Assembly: GCF_016595465.1 (NCBI RefSeq)
Contig: NZ_JAENIK010000012.1
Coordinates: 806,001-870,000, forward strand
Source: Luteolibacter yonseiensis
GTDB lineage: Bacteria; Verrucomicrobiota; Verrucomicrobiia; Verrucomicrobiales; Akkermansiaceae
DNA length: 64,000 nucleotides
Reading direction: 5' to 3'
The position numbers were made by a program, and so were the translations under genes. Positions 7,713 to 18,100 of this stretch are shown here, one piece after another. The notes beneath the pieces are model-generated. The model ran no database searches. It saw only the letters and a program-made list of their open reading frames with translations, and had not been told where the DNA came from. The number at the start of each line of letters is the position of its first letter. Positions within the stretch are counted from its first letter, which is position 1.

Positions 7713-8528
7713 GTGACGGAATCCGCCATTTTTCACTGGGCGTCGCTGACCCACAGCGGCTCCCGGAAACCCCGCAATGACGATTCGCTCATCGCCTTCG
7801 CCTCCGGAGCGCTCGGTGCGGAAACATTACCCGCCGAGGGCAGCCTGCCCCTTGCCCAGCATGATCTCGTCTTCGCCGTTTCCGACGGCATGGGCGGAGG
7901 AAATGCCGGTGACATCGCGTCCTCAACCATCGTCACCCAGATGGCGGAGATCATCCCGGAAACGTTCAAGGCGGCTGCCGCGGGCTTTTTCCCCGATTCC
8001 ATCAGCCACCTTGGAGACGCATTGCGCAGCATCCACGAACAGATCAACGCCGCCGCCAATGGTTGCCCGGACAAGAGTGGCATGGCCGCCACGCTGGCGC
8101 TCACCTGGTTCACTCCGGAAAACCTCTACCTCGCCAATGCAGGGGATTCGCGCATCTACCGCTCGCGCGGTGGCGTGCTGGAGCAGCTCAGCCGAGACCA
8201 CACCGCCGCCTGGGGGCAGTGGAAACGGGGGGAGATCAGCGAGATCCAATACCGGAACCACCCCCGCCGCGCCGCGCTCTATGAAGTCGTCGGCGGGGGC
8301 CATGCCCGGGTGAATCCCCACTTCGCCGCCGTATCCTACGAACCGGGCGACTGTTTCCTCGTCTGCTCGGACGGCCTCATCGACGGTTTGTGGGAACGCC
8401 ACATTTCGGAAGCCCTCGCCGGTTGCACGGATTGTCCGATGGCCACCGCCGAAAAACTCCTGAAACGCGCCGTGGACAACTCGGGTATCGACGACACGAG
8501 CCTGATCGTGATCTCGGTGATCGCCTGA
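7713..8528 (+). CDS. PP2C-family serine/threonine protein phosphatase
   Basis: A 271-residue PPM/PP2C phosphatase with every metal-binding motif visible: NDDSL near residue 23, AVSDGMGGG near residue 56, NAGDSRIYR, SRDHT, VCSDGLIDGLW and the final DDTSLIVI. It removes phosphate from Ser/Thr residues using two Mn/Mg ions; no membrane segment is present, so it is cytoplasmic. The start is taken as GTG 7713 because the frame opens 16 bp after the kinase-like gene and the protein then begins like PP2C enzymes; no in-frame ATG fits. Co-transcription with the mini-kinase suggests they act on the same targets. Confidence 0.88.
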   Translation: MTESAIFHWASLTHSGSRKPRNDDSLIAFASGALGAETLPAEGSLPLAQHDLVFAVSDGMGGGNAGDIASSTIVTQMAEIIPETFKAAAAGFFPDSISHLGDALRSIHEQINAAANGCPDKSGMAATLALTWFTPENLYLANAGDSRIYRSRGGVLEQLSRDHTAAWGQWKRGEISEIQYRNHPRRAALYEVVGGGHARVNPHFAAVSYEPGDCFLVCSDGLIDGLWERHISEALAGCTDCPMATAEKLLKRAVDNSGIDDTSLIVISVIA

Positions 8529-8693
8529 AACACCCCCACCCTCCTCCCCCCGGCCTCCCGCAGCACTTTTTGCGGCAATCAACTTTTTGGCTTTCCTATT
8601 CCTTGGTTGGGTGGAGGATCAGACAAAACATTTCTAACAGAAACTGATGCGTGGTTTTCTTCAGATCCGCCCCACCTTCTCCCTAGAATTTCC

Positions 8694-9818
8694 ATGAAAT
8701 TACTTCAAACCCTCCTCCTGCCCTCCCTCGAATGGAAAAACGACCACGGGCGGCTCGCTCCGGCTGACGCCGAACTGGTGTTTGCTTTTGGAATCCGCGA
8801 AATCATCGAGTCTCCCGATATTTATCAGGAGCTGAAAAAACGATTTCCTGCCGCCCACATCGCCCTCGCCTCGACCTCCGGCAACCTGGCGGACCAGATC
8901 ATCGATGACAGCGGAGTGCTCTGCACCGCTCTCCGCATGGAAAAGTCCCGCACCCGTGCGGAGGTTGCGAATCTATCATCCCACCCGGACCTCGAAACCT
9001 TGTGCGCCCACCTCGCCGACGTGCTCGCGGCGGACGATCTCCGTCACGTATTCGTGCTTTCGGACGGCAGTTCCGTCAACGGCACGGAATTGAGCAACAC
9101 ATTCAACAGCAAGCTTCCACCTCAGGTGACACTCAGCGGCGGTCTGGCCGGAGACGGCACCGCCTTCAGCAAGACCGTCGTGGGCCTGGACAGCGTCCCC
9201 ACGACCGGAACTATCGTCGCCATCGGGTTTTACGGAAATGTGGAACTGGCCTTCGGCAGCGCGGGCGGCTGGAGCGGATTCGGCCCGGAACGCCTGGTCA
9301 CCCGGTCCGAGGGCAACTGCCTCCACGAGTTGGACGGGCAGCCGGCACTCCATCTTTACAAAACCTACCTTGGCAGCCAGGCAGCCGGCCTGCCAGCCTC
9401 CGCCCTGAGGTTCCCCCTCCGGGTGTCGCAGGGAGAAAACACCCCCTTCATCGTCAGGACCATCCTCTCGATCGATGAGGATGCGAACACCATGACTTTC
9501 GCCGGTGACGTCCCGGAAGGGGCCAAGGTCCAGCTCATGCGGGCGTCCTATGAGGATCTCATCGATGGCGCGCAATCGGCGGCGGAACAAGCGGAACTGC
9601 CCGGAGCGGAACTGGTGCTCTGCGTCAGCTGCGTCGGCCGGAGGATCGTGCTGGGCCAGCGCACCGAGGAGGAACTCGAGAGCGTGCGGGCGGCCTTCGG
9701 GGACTCTCCGGTGATCGGCGGATTCTATTCCTACGGCGAACTGGCCCCCTCCGGGCATCAACTGGAAAGCCAGCTCCACAATCAAACCATGACCATCACC
9801 AGTTTCCGGGAAGTCTGA
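8694..9818 (+). CDS. FIST-domain (FIST_N/FIST_C) sensor protein
   Basis: A 374-residue soluble protein that reads as FIST_N followed by FIST_C. FIST_N includes LAFGIRE-like strands, ASTSGNLADQ and LSGGLAGDG; FIST_C includes DGQPALHLYKTYLG near residues 210-225 and the closing VIGGFYSYGELAPSG. FIST domains are ligand-binding sensory modules; the Pseudomonas NosP protein is a heme-binding FIST nitric-oxide sensor encoded beside a hybrid kinase. Here the stop (9816-9818) is followed one base later by the ATG of a hybrid histidine kinase, so the two are almost certainly a sensor-kinase pair. Whether this one binds heme, an amino acid or something else cannot be seen. Start ATG 8694 omits an unlikely upstream extension. 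Confidence 0.82.
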   Translation: MKLLQTLLLPSLEWKNDHGRLAPADAELVFAFGIREIIESPDIYQELKKRFPAAHIALASTSGNLADQIIDDSGVLCTALRMEKSRTRAEVANLSSHPDLETLCAHLADVLAADDLRHVFVLSDGSSVNGTELSNTFNSKLPPQVTLSGGLAGDGTAFSKTVVGLDSVPTTGTIVAIGFYGNVELAFGSAGGWSGFGPERLVTRSEGNCLHELDGQPALHLYKTYLGSQAAGLPASALRFPLRVSQGENTPFIVRTILSIDEDANTMTFAGDVPEGAKVQLMRASYEDLIDGAQSAAEQAELPGAELVLCVSCVGRRIVLGQRTEEELESVRAAFGDSPVIGGFYSYGELAPSGHQLESQLHNQTMTITSFREV

Positions 9819-9819
9819 T

Positions 9820-11757
9820 ATGACCTATCACCCGCTACTGGCCCGGCAATTGCGGAGAGTTTTCGGCTCGTCAGACACGGTGCCACCGGAAGTGCTGCCA
9901 TTCATCAAGCTGGTGGATGGCGCTTACGCCCAGTTTGACAGCGACCGCCTGCTGACGGAGCACGTGATGACTGTCAGCGCCCGCGAACTGACCGAATCCA
10001 ACGCCACCCTGATCGAACAGAACAACCGCAATGCCGAAGTGCTCCAACGGTTGGAAAAGGCGATCAACCTGCTGAACGACGACGAATCCGGCCACCGCGG
10101 CGGATTGGATCTTCTGCAGGTCGCCCATGACATCGAGCAACTCGCGGAACTGCGGCGCGATACGGAAAACGCCCTCAGATCCGCGAAAGTCGCCGCGGAC
10201 TCCGCCAACCGGGCGAAAAGCGAGTTTCTGGCGAACATGAGTCACGAAATCAGAACGCCGCTCAACGCCGTGGTAGGGATGACCAGCCTTCTGCTCGATT
10301 CGGAGATGTCTCCCGACCAGCTCGACTATACCGAGACCATCCGCGCCAGCAGCGACGCGCTCCTCAGCATTATCAACGATATCCTGGATTTTTCCAAGAT
10401 CGAGGCCGGAAAAATGGAGGTCGAGTGCATTCCCACCGACATCCACACCACGGTGGAACAGGTGATCGACATGTTCTCCGCCCAGACCTCCGCGCAGATG
10501 TTGGATCTCGGAGCTTTCATTTCCCCGGAGGTGCCGCGATGGGTCAACTCGGATCCCACCCGGCTGCGCCAGATTCTGGTGAACCTCGTGGGAAACGCCA
10601 TCCGGTTCACTCCTCAGGGAGGCATCGGCATCTTCGTCAGCGCGATGCGGGAAGAAGACAAATGGAACATCAGGTTTCATGTCGAGGACACGGGAATCGG
10701 CATTCCAGCCGAGAGGCTCGACCGCCTGTTCAAGGCATTCACCCAGGTGGACAGTTCCACCACGCGGAGATTTGGCGGAACCGGGCTCGGACTGGCCATC
10801 TCCCAGCGGCTGGTGTCCATGCTGGGAGGAGAAATTTCCGTGACCAGCGAGCCCGGCGAAGGAACCACCTTCCACTTCGACATCCGCGCGGAGGCGGTCG
10901 GTCTCAATGAGCTGCGTCCGCCACAACAACTCGACATCCGTCCTCTCGCCGGACGGCATATCCTGATTGTGGACGACATCGCGATCAACCGCCGGATCCT
11001 CGAACAGCAACTCCGTGGCGCGGGATTTGTCGTCACCCTCGCCCCGAGTCCCCAAGCCGCCATCGAGTTTTTCCTGCTCGGGAATTCCTGCGACCTCGTC
11101 CTGCTGGACTACAACATGCCGGTCATGAACGGTGCGGAACTCGCCCTGGAGCTCGACCGCAGACATCCCCGCAGCCTGCCGCCCTTCATTCTCCTGAGTT
11201 CGCGGGGACACCTGACCGATGAGGCAGGCCCCCTGATCAGCCGCAGGCTCGCCAAGCCCGTCAAACCCAGCGAGCTGCTCTCACTGATTTCCGAAACGCT
11301 GCTGCCCACCAGCCACATCCGGGTGCCGACCCGTGCGGCGCCGGAATACGACACCTCCTTCGCCAACAAGTATCCGTTGAAAATACTCGTCGCCGAAGAC
11401 ATCGCCGTAAACCAGAAGGTCATCAGCCTGTTCCTCACCCGGCTCGGCTATCGGGCGGACATCGTCGCCGACGGATTGGAGGTGCTTGCCGCCCACGCCG
11501 CGGGAAACCATGACATCATCCTGATGGACCTCCAGATGCCGGAAATGGACGGTGTCGCCGCCACCCGCATGCTCCGCACCAACCCCAACGGCGCCTCGCG
11601 CCCCTACATCATCGCCTTGACCGCGAACGTCCAGTCCGAGCAGCAGATTGAAGCACGGGAGGTCGGATTCCAGGATTACCTCAGCAAACCGCTGCGCCCG
11701 GAATCACTCGCGAACGCCCTCGAAAGAGCCCACATCTGGCTCATGGCAAACCCTTAA
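9820..11757 (+). CDS. Soluble hybrid histidine kinase with two receiver domains
   Basis: A 645-residue protein without membrane segments. Residues 1-130 are helical and probably coiled-coil. The HisKA box is SHEIRTPLN with phospho-acceptor His142; the HATPase domain spans about 205-360 with DTGIGIP (290-296) and GGTGLGLAI (319-327). REC1 covers about 378-495 with Asp430 (LVLLDYNMP), and REC2 about 520-640 with Asp570 (IILMDLQMP) and Lys in LSKPLRP. Lacking its own sensor domain, it probably takes its input from the FIST protein encoded immediately upstream. No DNA-binding output or HPt domain is present, so phosphate must go to another protein; the orphan receiver at 3635 is one candidate. 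A paralogue lies at the right end of the window. Confidence 0.92.
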   Translation: MTYHPLLARQLRRVFGSSDTVPPEVLPFIKLVDGAYAQFDSDRLLTEHVMTVSARELTESNATLIEQNNRNAEVLQRLEKAINLLNDDESGHRGGLDLLQVAHDIEQLAELRRDTENALRSAKVAADSANRAKSEFLANMSHEIRTPLNAVVGMTSLLLDSEMSPDQLDYTETIRASSDALLSIINDILDFSKIEAGKMEVECIPTDIHTTVEQVIDMFSAQTSAQMLDLGAFISPEVPRWVNSDPTRLRQILVNLVGNAIRFTPQGGIGIFVSAMREEDKWNIRFHVEDTGIGIPAERLDRLFKAFTQVDSSTTRRFGGTGLGLAISQRLVSMLGGEISVTSEPGEGTTFHFDIRAEAVGLNELRPPQQLDIRPLAGRHILIVDDIAINRRILEQQLRGAGFVVTLAPSPQAAIEFFLLGNSCDLVLLDYNMPVMNGAELALELDRRHPRSLPPFILLSSRGHLTDEAGPLISRRLAKPVKPSELLSLISETLLPTSHIRVPTRAAPEYDTSFANKYPLKILVAEDIAVNQKVISLFLTRLGYRADIVADGLEVLAAHAAGNHDIILMDLQMPEMDGVAATRMLRTNPNGASRPYIIALTANVQSEQQIEAREVGFQDYLSKPLRPESLANALERAHIWLMANP

Positions 11758-11773
11758 ATACCCCCCAACGTGA

Positions 11774-11799
11774 ATGCCAAAAACAATTTGGCTTGGCAT
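11774..11799. promoter_or_regulatory. Inverted repeat ATGCCAA / TTGGCAT overlapping the sigma-54 promoter
   Basis: ATGCCAA (11774-11780) and TTGGCAT (11793-11799) are perfect 7-base inverted repeats 12 bases apart. The right arm overlaps the -24 element of the glutamine synthetase promoter, so a protein bound here could block sigma-54 polymerase. It may also be coincidental because TTGGCA belongs to the -24 box. Confidence 0.35.
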
Positions 11800-11809
11800 G
11801 CATGATGCT
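11793..11809 (+). promoter_or_regulatory. Sigma-54 (-24/-12) promoter for glutamine synthetase
   Basis: TTGGCATGCATGATGCT carries GG (11795-11796) and GC (11807-11808) exactly 10 bases apart and differs from the consensus YTGGCACGN4TTGCW at only two positions. The predicted start of transcription near 11820 leaves a leader of about 90 bases. Sigma-54 control of glutamine synthetase by nitrogen status is well known in other bacteria. No enhancer-binding protein is encoded in the window. Confidence 0.75.
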
Positions 11810-11908
11810 TTTTCATGAATGTCAGTCATCCTTGGCGGCCACGGGAGCACCCGGATTCACAAGGATTTCTGAGACAAAATTACCGTTAATCACTGAAAAC
11901 AACCACAT

Positions 11909-12934
<1,026 letters not shown>

Positions 12935-12960
12935 GTTGACCCTTTAGAGTGAGTTTTCCT

Positions 12961-12998
12961 CAAGCCGCCTTCCTTCACGGGAAGGCGGCTTGTTTTTT
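12961..12998 (+). terminator. Rho-independent terminator after glutamine synthetase
   Basis: A perfect 13-bp stem (12961-12973 with 12980-12992, beginning CAAGCCGCC) closes a six-base loop TTCACG and is followed by six T residues (12993-12998). Confidence 0.92.
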
Positions 12999-13242
12999 GA
13001 GATAGGGAAACCGACAACGGCCTGTTGCATGGCCTCCGGTGCCGCCCTTCCGGTGATCGCAACGGGGTGCCAGGACTTCTGCGGCGGGTGGCAGACAGTC
13101 GCTTCGTCATCGGCCGAAAACCCTCGGATACCTTTTTTGAAAATCCTGGTTCATTTGCGAATTATCGCGAGATAATAGACGTAGTGGATTTTACAACGCC
13201 GGCGACAACCCCTGCCACCCACGCGGTCCAACCCATTATCCG
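12999..13242 (+). promoter_or_regulatory. Leader region of the exported metallopeptidase gene
   Basis: Non-coding stretch between the glutamine synthetase terminator and ATG 13243. Apart from the palindrome at 13162-13177 nothing distinct is visible. GATAAT within that palindrome resembles a -10 box, but I see no convincing -35 partner. Confidence 0.4.
13162..13177. promoter_or_regulatory. Palindromic motif copy 1 (TATC-N-CG-N-GATA type)
   Basis: ATTATCGCGAGATAAT: arms ATTATC and GATAAT are perfect inverted repeats around GCGA. It lies 81 bp before the start of the 13243 peptidase gene. Related copies lie before the exported-protein genes at 15171 and 27520 and in the region before 37452. 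It could be an operator or a promoter whose -10 is GATAAT. Confidence 0.5.
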
Positions 13243-15048
13243 ATGAAAATCCGAATCAACTCATGCTGCCTCCTGTTGGCATCCCTGATGACAGGTCTTG
13301 CAACTCCCGAAAATGACATCGCCTCGCAGGTACCCGCGGCGAGGGCCATCCTGGATGAATGGCAGGCGGAAAAACCGGAGCGGGCCCAGAGAAAACTGCA
13401 CGTGATCTTGTGGACCCCCTCCGACCGGGAACCCGCACCGGGATATCGCGAGCGGCTTTCCGCCGTGTTGCACGACATCCAGAAATTCTATGCGAAGGAA
13501 ATGACACGCGTCGGATTCGGTCCCCGCACCTTGAGATTTGATGAAGAATCTGGCGGCATGATCCGCATTCATCAGGTGCGGGGCAGGCACCCCTACGCTC
13601 ACTACGCCACGAAAAGCGGAAGCGAAATCCGCGAGGAATGCCTCAAGCCGCTGAAGCAGGCCGGTGTGGACGCGGACAAGGAAACGATCGTGATCTTCTG
13701 CAACATGGCGAACTGGGATGCCGACAAGGGAACAATGACCCAGAACAGCCCTTACTATGCCGGCGGAACCCATATGAAGGGCACCGCATGGCAGGTGGAT
13801 TCCCCGTTGTTGAACCTGGACTTCCTGGCGAAAAAGGAGCCGGTTTTCCATGACGGCCAGTATGGAAACATCTCGGTCGGCCGTTATAATTCGATCTTCA
13901 TCGGTGGCGTGGCCCACGAGTTGGGGCACGCCCTGGGTCTCCCCCATGCGTGCGAACGGGAGGACGAGAAAGAATCATTCGGAACCGCGCTCATGGGATC
14001 CGGAAACCGCTCTTACGGTGAGAATCTGCGGGGCGAAGGCAAGGGCACGTTCCTCACCCTCGCCCACGCGCTGCGGCTAGCGTCCCACCCGATTTTCTGC
14101 GGCTCCATCAAGGGCGTGGACATTCCCGCAAACGTATTGGTGACGGATGCCTCGATCCAGCAAGCCGGGAATGGCTGCGATTTCTCCGCCACGGTGAAGG
14201 CGGACCCGCCGGTATATGGGGTGGTCGCCTACATGGATCCCGAGGGTGGAGGCGATTACGACGCCACGACCACCACGGCGGTGCCGGACAAGAACGGCAA
14301 ATTCGTCCTGCACTGCCAGACCTTCGCCAAAGGCAAGGCGGGTGAGCTGCGGGTGGTCTATCTCCAGTCAAACGGCGTAGCCTCCGGATTCTTGAGCGCC
14401 ACCCCCTACAGCTATCCCTATCTGGTGGATTCTTCGGGCAAGGTTGATATTTCCGCATCGAGAACCCGGCTGCTTCTGGAACCACTCGTCGCCGCGGTCG
14501 CCGCCCGTGCCCCGGCTGCTGTGGAACTGCGGTTGAAAGAACTTGCCTCATTCAAAGACGATTCCCTTTCGGAAATCGCCCGATGCTATGCGAATTCCAT
14601 CTCACCCCGCTTGAAATCAGGAATCGGCCCCGGAACCAACCGGGTGCTTCTCTCCGAAATGGCCACCGCCGAGGCGCTTACCGGCTATGGTCCACCGACC
14701 CGCGACGGACTGCCGGGACGAGACGGGATTCTCATCTGTGGCGGCCGGGCATATGCACGCGGACTCTACGCCCACGCACCCGCCCGCCATGTGTGGGAAC
14801 TGGACGGCTCATGGAAGTCCCTTCAAGGAAGAGCCGGTATCGCGGACGGTCATGACGGCACCGTCCGGTTCGTCATCGAGGGCGATGGCAAGCTGCTGTG
14901 GCAATCGGACGTGGTCAAGGCCGGCAAGAGCCTGCCATTCCAAGCCGACCTCAGCGGAATCAGAAAACTCACCCTGCGTACGGAAGACGGCGGGGACGAA
15001 ACCCGGGGTGACTGGGGGCTCTGGCTCGCTCCCGAAATTTCCCGTTGA
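13243..15048 (+). CDS. Secreted zinc metallopeptidase with C-terminal NPCBM-like domain
   Basis: A 601-residue exported protein. Residues 1-20 form a signal peptide (INSCCLLLASLMTGLA). The catalytic motif HELGHALGLPHA gives zinc ligands His225, His229 and His235 with general base Glu226, the extended HExxHxxGxxH pattern of metzincins, and a Met-containing segment (TALMGSGNRSYG) follows as in a Met-turn. The C-terminal 100 or so residues (GGRAYARGLYAHAPARH onward) resemble NPCBM, a putative carbohydrate-binding module that usually rides on glycoside hydrolases, so glycoprotein or cell-wall-attached substrates are likely. It shares an upstream palindrome with the next gene, also an exported metallopeptidase. 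Start ATG 13243 places the signal peptide at the N-terminus. Confidence 0.82.
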   Translation: MKIRINSCCLLLASLMTGLATPENDIASQVPAARAILDEWQAEKPERAQRKLHVILWTPSDREPAPGYRERLSAVLHDIQKFYAKEMTRVGFGPRTLRFDEESGGMIRIHQVRGRHPYAHYATKSGSEIREECLKPLKQAGVDADKETIVIFCNMANWDADKGTMTQNSPYYAGGTHMKGTAWQVDSPLLNLDFLAKKEPVFHDGQYGNISVGRYNSIFIGGVAHELGHALGLPHACEREDEKESFGTALMGSGNRSYGENLRGEGKGTFLTLAHALRLASHPIFCGSIKGVDIPANVLVTDASIQQAGNGCDFSATVKADPPVYGVVAYMDPEGGGDYDATTTTAVPDKNGKFVLHCQTFAKGKAGELRVVYLQSNGVASGFLSATPYSYPYLVDSSGKVDISASRTRLLLEPLVAAVAARAPAAVELRLKELASFKDDSLSEIARCYANSISPRLKSGIGPGTNRVLLSEMATAEALTGYGPPTRDGLPGRDGILICGGRAYARGLYAHAPARHVWELDGSWKSLQGRAGIADGHDGTVRFVIEGDGKLLWQSDVVKAGKSLPFQADLSGIRKLTLRTEDGGDETRGDWGLWLAPEISR

Positions 15049-15089
15049 AGCCCGCCTCCGCCACGTGCGGCCCACCGGCTGAAATTTTT

Positions 15090-15105
15090 ACTAGCACGAG
15101 ATAAT
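15090..15105. promoter_or_regulatory. Palindromic motif copy 2
   Basis: ACTAGCACGAGATAAT matches copy 1 at 13 of 16 positions and lies at the identical distance, 81 bp, from the start codon of its gene (15171). The flanking sequences of the two leaders are otherwise unrelated, which argues that the motif itself is under selection. Confidence 0.5.
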
Positions 15106-15170
15106 TCGGAATGATATGACCAAATCAATTGGAGCTTACCCGTCCGGACGATTCCCCATCCCTTGTTGCC

Positions 15171-18100
15171 ATGCATCGTTTCCCTTTGATCTCTCGGGCC
15201 GTCTTTCTGGCGCTCTCGTTCGTGTTCACAGCATCATCCCGTGCGGATTTATCCGGGGATTACGCGAGTCTCGTCAGCGGAGCGGAATCGCAGGTCATCA
15301 CCGCACCGGGCACTCCGGGGACGGTGGCCATGTTTGGCACGGCAGCGTTTCCCGTTCTCCTGGGAACGGCCGGTCCACCCCAGTCGGTGATGGGCGCGGG
15401 GCGTTACGGTGACAGCTACGCCGGAACAGCAGCCCGGGCGGTGGGCTTTTCACACACGGGATTTTTTGATACAGTGGCGGGTCCGCGCGGGACCTTGTTT
15501 GCGAACTCGGTGCTATGGGCGAGCCGTCAGCCGGTTCCGGTCGGAACGATCGCGGTCGTTGTCGGAAACACGGCGGTCGGAACATTCCTCACCACCGCAG
15601 GCTACACGGTGCGCAATGTTTCATCGGGTATCACGGATGCGAACCTCAATGGCGCGCATGTGCTTATTCTGGGTGGAAATACGGACTATTCGAACACCGT
15701 AATGACACGCATCGCCGGTTTCGCGACGGCGGGCGGCGGCATCGTGATGAGCGCCACCCCTTGGGCGGCATCCGCGGGCGCTTATGCGGACAGCAATGAA
15801 ATTTTAAAACCCTTCGGACTCGTTTTTACCGGAGACTATTCGGCCGATCCTTCATACACGGTTGCGCCGGCCGCGCACCCGGCGATCAACTCGGCTCTGG
15901 TGGCCGCAGACGCGTTGATCGCTGACAAAGAGGGCACGGCGGTCATGACTGCAGCGAACCGCGGCATCGCGGCGAACGCGATTTTCCAAGTCACACAGGT
16001 CCGTATCGACATCCCGACCCTGGCCGCGAAATTGGACATTTTGGGTGACGCCACCCATTACGGCATTATCGCGCCGACACTCGCCTCACCGATCAATACC
16101 ACGGCCAAACCGGTCGAAAAGATGCTCGCGCGCTACCAATCGCAGACTTACGACGCGATGGCTCCGGGGCAGTTGTTCGCCCATCCGTGTGCTGCGGATT
16201 TCCCGGGTTCCGCCGCCGCGGGTGCCATCCCTGTGAGCAGAACGGTGACGGTGAATGGCAACACCGCCACGGACTTCTACATGAACCAAGGCGGCAAACC
16301 GACCCGTGTCGAAACGGGCGTTTACGCCGCCCCCGGTGCCACAGTGACGGTTGCCATTCCGGTGGATAAGATCGCCCAAGGCCTGCAAGTCCTCATCTCA
16401 CCAAACGGTAGCGAGGACTCAACCTTCGACACCACCACCTGGACGTTTTTCCCGAAACTCTGGCGGCGTGTGCCACTCACCCAAGCCGCCACCCAGACCG
16501 GCAGCGTATTGGGCGGGCTGGTGACGATCCTTGTTCCCGCAGGCAAATCGCTGGGAAATTTCGAGGTGACCGTGCACGGCGGGATCAAGGCTCCGGCATT
16601 CGTACTCGGCCAGACCACCGACGCCGAATGGAATGACGGCATCAAGAACAATCCCGCCCCCTATGGCTACATCCGGAATGAAAAGCTGACGCTGTATCTG
16701 CCCAGCGCCCAACTCTCGAAGATGAGCAACCCGACGGAGGTGACCGCCTATTGGAAACAGGTGATGGACATCGCGGACGACTGCTACGGCTATTCCAACT
16801 ATCGGAAACGCGCGGAAGTCGTGAGCACGTCACGCTACGTGGCCTATGGTGCCGCCTATGCGGGCTACCCGATCGAAGCGGGTTGGGGAACCGATGCGGA
16901 ATCGCTGCTGAATTCCGCACGGGTGAACGGAGACTGGGGCACCTATCACGAGCTCGGCCATGGGTTTCAGGATGATTTCGACAGCTCCTTCGTGATCGCG
17001 ACCAGCGCCGAGGTGGATGTGAATCTGTTTCCCGGAATGATTTACACGATCCTCCATGACCGCACGGCATGGGACGGCGCACATTCCAGCTACGATGCGG
17101 TCGACCGTATTGCGGCAAGAAACACGTATCTTGCACTGCCGGTGGATCAGCAGACCTGGCAGAAGGCGAACGATTCCTACCCTGTCGCCTACGACTTCTA
17201 TTTCAACCTGGCCGAGGCGTTCGGCTGGCAATGCTATAAAACGGCCCTTTCCCGCCTGATGCGCTACCTGCAGGATCCCACCTCCGCGACGGATGCTCCG
17301 TTGAAGGCTTTGAATACCGCCGATCCGAACTTCAAGCGCAACCGCTTCTACCTGTTGTTTTGCGATGCCACGGGGCGGAATCTCGACGCTTATTTCCAAC
17401 GCTACGGCTTGGGAAAAGCAGGTGCGGGTTTTGAAATCACCCAATCGGTGAAGGACCAGATCGCCGCAAAGGGCTATCCCACCTGGACCGGCAACACACC
17501 GATCGACTCGCTTTCCACCCCTCCGGCTCTCAGCTTGAGGGAGGACTCCGTGCCGGGCACCGAGATTTACCAATTCTCAGCCACGGATGCGGAAGAGCCG
17601 GGCCAGATCTACGAATACTCCATTACCGGCGGAAATCCCGACAACGCCTTCAGTATCGACAAACGAACCGGCAGGCTCCGGGTTCAGAAGGTGGATGCGG
17701 AAACATTGGCAAGCCACACGCTCACCGTCCAGGTGCAGGATTGCGGAGTACCGCGCTACGCCGCGACCCAGACTTTCACCATCAATATCCTCAACACCGG
17801 CGAACCGCCGCAGGTCGAAGGCAAGCTCCTGACGGCGACGAAGACGATGGCCGACGGTACGTCGCTCGGCACGCCGGCCGCCACTGTCGAACAAGGTCGC
17901 ACGGTCGTCAGCCGCTCCATCGTGGCGGGTAACGACGGCCATTTCGCCATCAACTCCAGCACCGGAGCCATCACCGTCACCAACGCCAGCACCCTTCCCG
18001 ATCCGGGTGTGATCGTTCTTACCGTCAAGGTCACGGACAGCAGCGGAGCCAGCGGCTTCGGCACCGCGACGATCCTCTGCAACCGCACGAAAGGCATCCT

